Source: Limnohabitans kasalickyi (GTDB lineage Bacteria > Pseudomonadota > Gammaproteobacteria > Burkholderiales > Burkholderiaceae_C). From it: a stretch of DNA of 64,000 bases. Each line of letters begins with the position of its first letter. Position 1 is the stretch's first letter. Positions 54,016 through 63,000 of the stretch are shown piece by piece. The translations under genes and the position numbers were made by a program. The notes under the pieces are model-generated. The model did not search any database. It was not told the DNA's origin and saw only the letters and a list, made by a program, of their open reading frames with translations. Location of the stretch: NCBI GenBank assembly GCA_965234325.1, contig OZ248419.1:1-64000 (forward strand), given 5' to 3'.

Positions 54016-57000
54016 TTACAAAACCCATTGCGAAACGGGTACATGCAAAGAGGCTGCCAGCTCTGTGAAGTAGGCGTTGTCAAGAACAGGTGCGTTGACG
54101 GCCGAGTTACCAGCCCAGGAGCCATTCACGTCACCCTTGAGAACTGCAACCAGATTCACGTTCTGTGTATCGGGCGATGTGAACGCTTTGTCGCCACTCG
54201 TCCACGACACGGCTTTAAAAGTCGTCGTGTACGCGCCCGATCCGCTATTGGCTGTTTCATCCCAAAAGTCGTGGCTCTCATTGACAAAGAGAATTTCACG
54301 CGCCGGCGCATCCACCCGCTTCACGGCCATCTTCAAAATGGCCAAAGCATCGGCACTGGTTACTTTGCCATCTTGGTTGGCATCAGCAGCAATGAACTGG
54401 TAAGGCGAAATAGCCGGCGCAGACAAGGGGCCAGTGCCATCCGGGTCGGCATTGGGATTGCGCCCAACAGCAATTTTCAAAGCGGCCAAGGCATCGGCTG
54501 AGCTGATGGCTGAGCTGGCTGTTTCAGTAGCACCTACCGTCTTGACAGCGGTCATGCTGTACTTGCCGGGCGTCAATGCTTCAATCGAATAAGCACCATT
54601 GTTGGTGATCGACGAGAGGGTGCCTACCGTGGACTCGTAAGGCAAGAACGAGGTGGTGTTGACCATGCTGTCGGTGATAGCCACGCTTGTTCTGGACATA
54701 CCAACAGGTAAATCCAAAGTTACCGTTCCGAGATTAACGGCCTTAGTCACCTCTTCAAGGCCAAAGGCTGCAAGGCGGAAGCTGCCCGTTTGAGAGTTGT
54801 CAAACAGCACAGACCATGACGTTGGCAGACCGGTCGTGACGTTGGTATTTTGATCAAAGTTGGCCACGATGCGGCTGTCAATATTGGCACCCAGATCAAT
54901 GCTGCCAAAGGCAGACGTACTCGGGTTGACCCACAACTCAGCCGTCAAGTCCCCAGAAGCTGTCAAAGCAACATTGCGGAACTCAAAAGGCTTGGTCGTC
55001 ACTGCGGTGCTCGTTGCAGCGCCATCCGGCGAGATGGTGACCAACACATCGTTGATGAGCTTGTGATTCTTCCAGTCGTAAACTTTGCCGGTCAAATTGT
55101 TCGCACTTTGAACGGGTGGAGCGGTTTGGTCGCTGAATTTCAGCAACTCCACCGACTTGAGCAAATCCGTCCCGTCAGGTGAGTTGGCGCGCTTGTCCGT
55201 GACCGTGACATCGCCATTGGTTGCCACGCTGATCGTGTAATCGGACTTTGCACCCGAAAAGACGGCCGTGTCAGTGCCAGAGCCGCCATCCAGGGTGTCA
55301 TTGCCGGCCATGCCAGACAAGGTGTCATCGCCCAATGAGCCTTGCAGCAAGTTGGCACCGGCGTTACCGGTCAGGGTGTCGGCAAAGGCGGAACCTGAAA
55401 TATTTTCGAAGTTGAGCAAGGTGTCATTGCCCATTTCACCGGACGCTTTACCCGTGGTCAGATTGACCGTGACGCCTGACGTGAGGCAGTTGTTGTATTC
55501 AGCAGTGTCAGTGCCAGCACCACCGTCCATCGTGTCATCACCCAGACGACCGTCTAAGTGGTTGTCTGCGCTGTTGCCAGTGATCACGTCATTGAACGCT
55601 GAACCCTCAACGCCTTCGATGTTTAACAGCGTGTCTACCGTTCCGTAGCCATCTTGCGCTGTCCCTGAAGCTAAATTGACATTGACAGCAGCGGGCGAGT
55701 CATTGAAAGAGACTTCGTCATAGCCGCCACCGCCATCAATCGTGTCGTTGCCTTTGTTACCGGCAAAACTCTCTTGGTTGGTGGAGGTTCCTGCGTTGGT
55801 GTCTGAGCCTTTGAGGGTGTCGTCAAACGCACTACCACCCACAAACTCAATGCCGATCAAGGTGTCTGTGCCGCCATAACCGTCCTCAATGACTTGCCCA
55901 GTGGACAAGCCCAAATCGACCCGAATGCCCTTGGGTGAGTTGGCGTATAAAACCTGGTCCCAACCATCTTTGCCATTGACCGTGTCGTTACCGGCCATGG
56001 GCTCGAATTCTTCAAAAGAAAAATCACCGGCAACGCGACCAGCGCCGCCGCCCACCAGTGAGTCACCCAAAGCAGAACCACGGATTCGGTACACACCTGT
56101 GAAGGTATCTAAGCCCACCACCAGTGCCATATCGCCCACGCGGTCGGCAGCATTCAAGGCTTGGCCAATGCCGGTGCTCATGTCGACAGACACGGCAACC
56201 ATGGAATCGTCATACGACACGCGGGTTGATCGGTTGCCGTAAATGGTGTCGTTACCGCCCAAGCCTTGGAAACTGTTGAAGTCGCTTTTGCTACCTGCAT
56301 TCGCTGAGTTGGCAGAGAACCCACGGGCATCGTAGATATCGTCAAACTGGGTGCCCTTGACACCTTCGACGCCGCGCAAGGTGTCGGTGCCAATCAAAGC
56401 ATCGCCGACCACAATGCCGTCTTTCATATTGACGTTGATGCCAGCCAGAGTAGCGGAACCATCTCGGTACTGCACTTCATCGTAGCCCCACTTGCCATCG
56501 ATAAAGTCGTTGCCTGTACCGCCCGTGTACAACTCTGTTTCATAAGCGCCGCCCACCAAGGTGTCGTCTAGGTTGGTACCGCGAATATTTTGCACACCAG
56601 ACAGGGTCTTGACGCCCAAGTTAAGCCAAGTTGTACCAGACACACCGCTGAAGCTGAAACCCTGTGTCAAATGGGTCAAGTCCACCAGCACAGGTGTTGT
56701 GCTCAGTTGCACATAAGCGCCCTTGTCGCCTATCACACCAGTGGGGAGCTGGACGGCTGTGGAACCGTTGCCCACCACCGTGTCATTGCCGGCACTCAAC
56801 TGCACATACGAGCCTGCACCGTCATTGCGGTGGTTGCTGGTTTGCAATGAAAAATCAAACTTGTCGTCGTTGACCGTATCGCCGATTGAACCGATCCGGT
56901 TGATGGTGTCCACCCCATTCAACGACGCCGTAGTATCGGCCCCCAGCGATGCGTGCGTGACCGTCCCCGATCCACCCACCACAGACACGTTAATTTTCCA

Positions 57001-60000
57001 AGTGTTCAGATTGCGGTAAGTCAGAAAAATACTGTTGACCCAAGGCTTGTTTGTTATCAAGTCTTGCGACACGCTGTCATTGCCGCCATACGTGTAAATA
57101 TCTAAATTGTGCTGATCGCTTGCAGCATCAATACTACTGAGAGCGGCCAACGACCCCACCACCACATCATCAGCTCTGGTCGTGTCAATACGCTCAATAC
57201 CTCTGAGAGTGTCGGTACCGATAGCAGTATTGGTGGTCAACGCATCACTCACGGTCATATTGCTCAAGTTCAACTTGATACCCGTTGTAGTGGCGGTGTA
57301 GATCACACTGTCGTAATCGTTCCAAGCAACGTATTTGCCAAACTTCCAAGTCAAGTTTTGCTGGGTACCGCCGTTGAGAGTGTCGTCGCCTGTGCCGCCC
57401 GACAAAGTGTCATTGCCCAAACCACCATTCAAAACGTCATTACCTGCGGCACCAGATAGATTGTCCAAACCGATGCCACCAGGTATGGTGTCGGCGTTCG
57501 CTGTGCCTGTTTTGATGAAATCGCCCAGCTCAACAACCGGCGTGCTGCCATTCATGGACAGATAAAGGCCGGCAAATCGGCTATTGCTTGAGTTCTGCAA
57601 CTCCACACGCTCAATACCAACCAAGGTGGCAGCCGTGGTCAACGAAGAACCTGTAAATACCCATTCACCGTTGGCATTGCTGTTCAAGCTCAAAACCGTT
57701 GCGGCAGAACCAGTGGTCGGCGTATTCACCAAATTCCAACTGGTGCTGGATGTACCCACCAAACTAAGGCTGCCAACGGTGCTTAAACCAGTGCTGAGAT
57801 AGGCCGTATCAAAGCCGGCGTTGCCTTCCAGGCGATCACCGCTTTGCATGGCAAAGCCATCTTCACCCGCGCCACCTTTGAGGGTGTCAGCCAAGTCGCC
57901 GCCGGCCAAGTACACATTGCGGCCCACCTCGCGAGAAGTGGCGTCCATGTTGAAGGCGGCGTTTTGGCCCCAAGCGGTGACCAACAAGCGGTAATTGCCC
58001 ACTTTGTAATCGTTGGGAATGACGATATTTTGAATACCCGTGAGACCCGGTGCTGCGATCAAATTGAAGTCTTCAATGCCCACAAATTTCTGGCTGGTGA
58101 GCGTGGGCATCAAATTGACAGGGGTACCACTGACCGTGAGGCTCAACAGGTCTTTACCTGGACCTCCGTTGATCTTGTCAGTGGCGCCATCGTCCGTGAC
58201 GGTGATGCTGTCATTGCCCGCACCGGCGTTGATCACATCACTGCCCGTGAAGCCTGCAATGGTGTCATTGTCACTGCCGCCAAAGATGGAATCGTCACCT
58301 GCCGTTCCCGTGTTCACTTGATTGCTCCAAACAATACTTGGGACACCATTCACTACATTCAAATTTAAAACAGCGCGCTGTAGGTACGACGAGTTGCTCG
58401 AGGGGTCGTTGGTTGACAAAATGATGCGTTCAACACCGCTGAGATAGTCTGTACCAAACGCATGTGAACCGTTGGCAATGTCTGTCCGTAAATCGGTGGT
58501 GCGCCACTGTGATGTCGAGGTTAGGTACTCAAATTTAACAAGTTGAACGATTGGCCCACCCGAGAAGCTGACATCTAAGGTCCAACCATTGGCCGCGTTG
58601 CCGTTTAAATTTGCTTTCGAATCACCGGGAACATTCCCGAAGTTCATTTCCACATCGTCTTGCCCCGAGCCCCCCACTAAGCTATCGTTGCCTTCACCGG
58701 CATCAAACCAATCAGCACCTGCGGTGCCCACCAAGGAATCATTGCCGCTGTAATTGTTAAAACCCAAGGACTGATTGCTAGCAGTTAAGGCGCTGCCATC
58801 GATGCTGAAGTTGTTGCCTGAACCGCCCCAGCCGTTGACATAAATGCGTTGAGAACTAGAGTCCGTGAACAGGCCGCTGTTGAGCATGACGGACTGGGTC
58901 ACACCCGACACATTGCCAAAGTCGAAATTCAACGATTCAATGCCTGAGATGTTGTTGCCCATGACATAAGGGCTGCCAGACAAACGCAAATTCAGGTTGT
59001 CCCAGCCTGCGCCACCCACAATGGTATCGGCGGCCCCGTTGTCGGTGAGGGTGATGTTGTCGTTGCCAGCGCCGGCATTGATGCTGTCGTTGCCTGAAAA
59101 AGCAAACACTTGGTCATCGTTGCTGGTGCCCGTCAAAACATCGTTGGCCATGGTGCCCACAACAGCGGCATCCTTGAGCGCCACACTGGGCACGCCGCCT
59201 ACCACGGACAGAGCCAAATTGGCCACTCTGAAGTGGTAGTCGTTAGAGCCATCGGTCATGGTCAAACTGCTGTTGAGGCCAATTTGTTCAACATCCACCA
59301 AAGTGTCCACACCAAAAGCGGATGAGTTGCTGGGCACACTGGTACGCAAATCGGTGGTGCGCCACTTGTTGTTGATAAACTCGACCTTCAACATGTCTGT
59401 CGAGCCAGACTTGAGCGTCCAGCCCAACGTGGGTGTGCCGCTCAAAGTTAAAGCAGTAAGCGCCGAGTTGCCAAACTCCATGAGCAACTCATCATTACCC
59501 AAGCCACCTTCGAAGCTGTCGTTGCCTAGCCCCGCATCAAACACGTCACCACTGCTGCCACCTCTGAGCGTGTCATTACCTTGGCCGCTAAAAGCATGGA
59601 TGGCGTTGCCACTAGATAAAGTGCGTCCATCAATGTTGTAGCTCACGGACGGGCTACCATCCAGACTCAAAAGAATCTGTGACGTGCTGCTGGAAGCGAA
59701 CAAAGCATCGGTCACCTGCACCGACTGCTGACCGGCATAGCTGCCAGCATTCATCGCGACGTGCTCTACACCTCTCAAGTTCGCACCTAAAACCACTGGG
59801 GTGCCATTCACCGCCAACCCTAAGAAATCCCAACCGGGGCCTCCATCAACGCTGTCAGTGGCGCCGTCGTCTCCCAACAAAATAGCATCATTTCCGGCAC
59901 CACCCAAAATGGTGTCAGAACCGTTCATTGATTCGATGCGGTCTTCACCTGAGGTGCCGCTCAAACTGTCGTTGCCCGTGGTGCCGTTGAAGGTGGTCAT
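54016..60000 (-). CDS. Giant RTX protein with three N-terminal repeats, cohesin-like and dockerin-like modules
   Basis: A 1994-residue protein starting MTTFNGTTGNDSLSG at ATG 60000, with GAGGA at the right distance. Three units of about 280 residues (1-277, 278-560, 561-840) each combine an RTX segment, a GVEHV- or GIESL-type spacer, and a KWRTTDLRT or QWRTTDLRT segment in the first two. A long RTX array follows, then a DGTDLLKSVELLKFSD segment. The C-terminus has KVYDWKNHKL, a cohesin-like insert (GDLTAELWV to LDLPVG), the calcium loop DANQDGKVTSAD, KGDVNGSW, and QWVL. The tag is more diverged than in the other three proteins. No signal peptide; export route unknown. Confidence 0.92.
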   Translation of the reverse strand: MTTFNGTTGNDSLSGTSGEDRIESMNGSDTILGGAGNDAILLGDDGATDSVDGGPGWDFLGLAVNGTPVVLGANLRGVEHVAMNAGSYAGQQSVQVTDALFASSSTSQILLSLDGSPSVSYNIDGRTLSSGNAIHAFSGQGNDTLRGGSSGDVFDAGLGNDSFEGGLGNDELLMEFGNSALTALTLSGTPTLGWTLKSGSTDMLKVEFINNKWRTTDLRTSVPSNSSAFGVDTLVDVEQIGLNSSLTMTDGSNDYHFRVANLALSVVGGVPSVALKDAAVVGTMANDVLTGTSNDDQVFAFSGNDSINAGAGNDNITLTDNGAADTIVGGAGWDNLNLRLSGSPYVMGNNISGIESLNFDFGNVSGVTQSVMLNSGLFTDSSSQRIYVNGWGGSGNNFSIDGSALTASNQSLGFNNYSGNDSLVGTAGADWFDAGEGNDSLVGGSGQDDVEMNFGNVPGDSKANLNGNAANGWTLDVSFSGGPIVQLVKFEYLTSTSQWRTTDLRTDIANGSHAFGTDYLSGVERIILSTNDPSSNSSYLQRAVLNLNVVNGVPSIVWSNQVNTGTAGDDSIFGGSDNDTIAGFTGSDVINAGAGNDSITVTDDGATDKINGGPGKDLLSLTVSGTPVNLMPTLTSQKFVGIEDFNLIAAPGLTGIQNIVIPNDYKVGNYRLLVTAWGQNAAFNMDATSREVGRNVYLAGGDLADTLKGGAGEDGFAMQSGDRLEGNAGFDTAYLSTGLSTVGSLSLVGTSSTSWNLVNTPTTGSAATVLSLNSNANGEWVFTGSSLTTAATLVGIERVELQNSSNSRFAGLYLSMNGSTPVVELGDFIKTGTANADTIPGGIGLDNLSGAAGNDVLNGGLGNDTLSGGTGDDTLNGGTQQNLTWKFGKYVAWNDYDSVIYTATTTGIKLNLSNMTVSDALTTNTAIGTDTLRGIERIDTTRADDVVVGSLAALSSIDAASDQHNLDIYTYGGNDSVSQDLITNKPWVNSIFLTYRNLNTWKINVSVVGGSGTVTHASLGADTTASLNGVDTINRIGSIGDTVNDDKFDFSLQTSNHRNDGAGSYVQLSAGNDTVVGNGSTAVQLPTGVIGDKGAYVQLSTTPVLVDLTHLTQGFSFSGVSGTTWLNLGVKTLSGVQNIRGTNLDDTLVGGAYETELYTGGTGNDFIDGKWGYDEVQYRDGSATLAGINVNMKDGIVVGDALIGTDTLRGVEGVKGTQFDDIYDARGFSANSANAGSKSDFNSFQGLGGNDTIYGNRSTRVSYDDSMVAVSVDMSTGIGQALNAADRVGDMALVVGLDTFTGVYRIRGSALGDSLVGGGAGRVAGDFSFEEFEPMAGNDTVNGKDGWDQVLYANSPKGIRVDLGLSTGQVIEDGYGGTDTLIGIEFVGGSAFDDTLKGSDTNAGTSTNQESFAGNKGNDTIDGGGGYDEVSFNDSPAAVNVNLASGTAQDGYGTVDTLLNIEGVEGSAFNDVITGNSADNHLDGRLGDDTMDGGAGTDTAEYNNCLTSGVTVNLTTGKASGEMGNDTLLNFENISGSAFADTLTGNAGANLLQGSLGDDTLSGMAGNDTLDGGSGTDTAVFSGAKSDYTISVATNGDVTVTDKRANSPDGTDLLKSVELLKFSDQTAPPVQSANNLTGKVYDWKNHKLINDVLVTISPDGAATSTAVTTKPFEFRNVALTASGDLTAELWVNPSTSAFGSIDLGANIDSRIVANFDQNTNVTTGLPTSWSVLFDNSQTGSFRLAAFGLEEVTKAVNLGTVTLDLPVGMSRTSVAITDSMVNTTSFLPYESTVGTLSSITNNGAYSIEALTPGKYSMTAVKTVGATETASSAISSADALAALKIAVGRNPNADPDGTGPLSAPAISPYQFIAADANQDGKVTSADALAILKMAVKRVDAPAREILFVNESHDFWDETANSGSGAYTTTFKAVSWTSGDKAFTSPDTQNVNLVAVLKGDVNGSWAGNSAVNAPVLDNAYFTELAASLHVPVSQWVL
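57480..60000 (-). repeat. Three protein repeats of about 280 residues
   Basis: Units begin near 60000, 59170 and 58330 (VGTMANDVLTGTSNDDQ, NTGTAGDDSIFGGSDND). The RTX part is typical; the spacer (GLFTDSSSQRIYVNGWGG, KFEYLTSTSQWRTTDLRT) is not one I recognise. Confidence 0.7.
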
Positions 60001-60030
60001 TTGAAATTCCTCGAATTTACGTTGAATATG

Positions 60031-60059
60031 AAAAAATACCCATAGCGGCTGCTATGGGT
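60031..60059 (-). terminator. Terminator after the 60079 gene
   Basis: ACCCATAGC and GCTATGGGT form a perfect 9-bp stem around a 4-base loop (60038-60059), followed on the minus strand by ATTTTTTC. It lies between the two giant genes, so the next gene needs its own promoter or read-through. Confidence 0.85.
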
Positions 60060-60078
60060 GTTGAGCTCTATGTGACGA

Positions 60079-63000
60079 TCAGATCACTGCAGGTGTTGGC
60101 AGTTGATAAACCAAGTCCGCCAGGGAGAAAGTGCCCGTGCTGTTAGCCCCGATCACGATGTCCACCAGATTGGGGGCGATGTGACCAGCACCAACAGCAG
60201 CATCGATATCACCAAACAAATGCAGCACGCCTTTGTTGGTGCCAGTCGTAGCGGCCTCAAACCAAGCGCCAAACTTGTTTTCAAGCGAGGCGTCTTTGCT
60301 GCTTATCAGCGCTGCAATATTGCTAGGAGTTGAAGCCAGCATCACGCCTACGTTGGCAGCAGCTGTGGCTGCGGTAGAGGTGTAACCAGAACCCATCATC
60401 AATTTGCTGACATCAATTTTGTCCGTACCAAACGCGAAGTCTGTCAATGTCAGATTGACGGCCGAATTGCCGAGCAATATGGTGTCTGCACCTGCTTTAC
60501 CGGTCACAGACACATTACCCGTGCCAGTGATGATGAGGTCGTCAGCCGTAGTTCCTTCGGCTACGCCGTTGCCGGGGACAAAACTGAAAGAAGGCTTGCC
60601 ACTGGCAGTTTCAAGAATTTCACCGCCCGTATTAACCGAGTCACCAAGATTCGGTGCAAATGAATACACATTCAGACCTAAGGTGACAGGACCAGATTTC
60701 CAATTCAAGACAAATGTTGCTAACGCCGTCGCAGCACTTGTAGATGGTGCTGAGCCGAATGCAGCTAAAGTCAAAATATCAACAGTTGTGTTAGAAAGAT
60801 CAGTCGTACTTGGGAGAATTGTCCAACCACTTACGGAAGTCACTTCAGCGTCCGTAGGCACATTAACTTTACTGGTATCTACCAATAAACTGAAATCAAA
60901 GTTGTCGATCCCAGTGAAGTTGAATTTAGGAAATAAAGCCAGCGTCAAAGCCGTTGAGGTGCTGCTCACGACTTTCAGGTCCACAGAACCAGGGGTGACT
61001 GTCTGGAACGATTCACCCGACACAAAAATAGCCGTTTGCGTGTTGTCAGCACTCACATTACCCGCCACGTCTTTGGCTTTCGTCGTGAACCCGTAGTTAC
61101 CTGTCGACTCGATGGCAGCGGTGTAGTTGTAAATGCCTTTGGTCGATGTCTCTGTGGCCGTTCCCAAAACATTGCTGCCTTTAGAAACAGTCACCTCAGT
61201 GCCTGTTTCAGCAGAAATCACCAACTTGATGTTGCTACCGTTGTTGACCCAATCTGTGATCGCCGACTTGGCAGGCGCGGTGGCATCAATGACAAGGGTT
61301 TTAATCTCTGAAGTTGACGCATTACCCGCAGCGTCGCTAGACACCGCTTTGATGCTGTAGCTGCCATCCGCCAAACTGGCTGTGGTGAAGCTGAAAGTAC
61401 CAGCAGCAGTGGACGATTCTGTTGCCAACCCCAATGAGGTGGTGCCCGAGAAAACTTCAAGTTTGCTGCCCGCCTCAGCAGTCATGTTGAACGTGACAGT
61501 CTTGTCGTTGGTGATGTTATCTGTTGTCAAGCCGCTGTTGTCAGAGAAAGACGTGAGAACAGGCGTGACTGGCGCAACCGTATCCACAGAGAAAGCTTTT
61601 TCAGCGCTCAATGCGCTTTGGGTGCCGCCTGCGTTTTCCACCACAGCCGTGATCTTGTGTTGCCCTTGCGATAAAGCTGAGGAAGGCGTCAAAGACCAAG
61701 CGCTGCCGCTGACCGTGGCATTGCCCAGCAACGTGCCGCCATCAAAAACTTTCACAACATCACCAGAAGCCATGGCGCCTGTGATGGTTCCGGAAATGGC
61801 TGGCTTGTCTGAGTTGACCGATGCCGCAAGCGCCGTGACTGCAGCGGTGGCAGCTGGAACGGTTGCGTCAACTTTGAAGGCATAAGCGCTGCTGACGGCG
61901 CCTCGGTTACCAGCGCTGTCCTCAACGACCACGCTCAAAGAATGATCGCCATTGGTCAGGCTTGTAGACACAAAATTCCAGCCTGTATTTGTGACTGTGG
62001 CTGCACCGAGTCGGACAGCCCCGTCATAGACGGCAAGCACTTCACCAGCACCTAAAGCTGCTGTCAAATTACCCACAAGCGTTGGGGTGTTGTCATTGGT
62101 CGTCGAACCTTTGGTCACTTCAGTGACTGTCGTGGAAGGTACGTTGTCTTCAACGGTTTGAATCGTAGCCGTAGCCGTTGGCGATACGGAATCTACCGTC
62201 ACGGCTTTGGTGCCTGCAGCACTCACGTTGCCTGCAACGTCCGTCGCCACCGCGCTGATCGACGTGCTGGCGTCTGCGGGCACGTCTGTCGCTGCAAAAT
62301 TCGCTGTCCAGTTTCCGCCTGCTGCTGTGACAGTTTTGGTTGTGGATCCCCAAGTCACAGCCACGCTCGCACCAGCTTCTGCGGTGCCGCTAACTGCCAC
62401 CCCCTCTGCCTTTTCTGCAGCATTCACAAAGTTATCTGTGCTAACCGCTGCCACCACCGGAGCAGCCACCGCTGTGTCAACGGTGATGGCTTTGGTTCCT
62501 GCAACACTCACGTTGCCCACCACATCCGTCGCAACTGCGCTGACTGTTGTAGCGCCATCAGCTGGCACTTTTGCGGAAACAAAGTTTGCGGTCCAGTTAC
62601 CGTCAGTCGCTGTGACAGTTTTGGACGTTGCGCCCCAAGTCACGACCACGCTAGCGCCAGCCTCAGCCGTACCGCTTACAGCAACACCTGCAGTCTTCTC
62701 CGCAGCGTTTACAACGCTGTCTGTTGCAACTGCGGCCACCACTGGGGCTGCAACTGCTGTATCCACATTCACAGCCTTGGTGCCTGCAACGCTCACGTTG
62801 CCTGCCAAATCGGTCGCAACTGCGCTGATCGTTGTGGCGCCGTCTGCAGGCAAGTCTGCTGACGCAAAATTCGCTGTCCAGTTACCGCCCGTGGCCGTCA
62901 CTGTTTTGGTTGTCGCGCCCCAAGTCACAGCAACGCTTGAACCAGCCTCGGCTGTGCCGCTCACTGCCAGACCTGCCGTCTTCTCAGCACCGTTCACAAC

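Noticed and set aside
38671..60000. Cellulosome
   Set aside because: No glycoside hydrolase, carbohydrate-binding module or S-layer anchor is seen. Only the assembly modules resemble those of cellulosomes.
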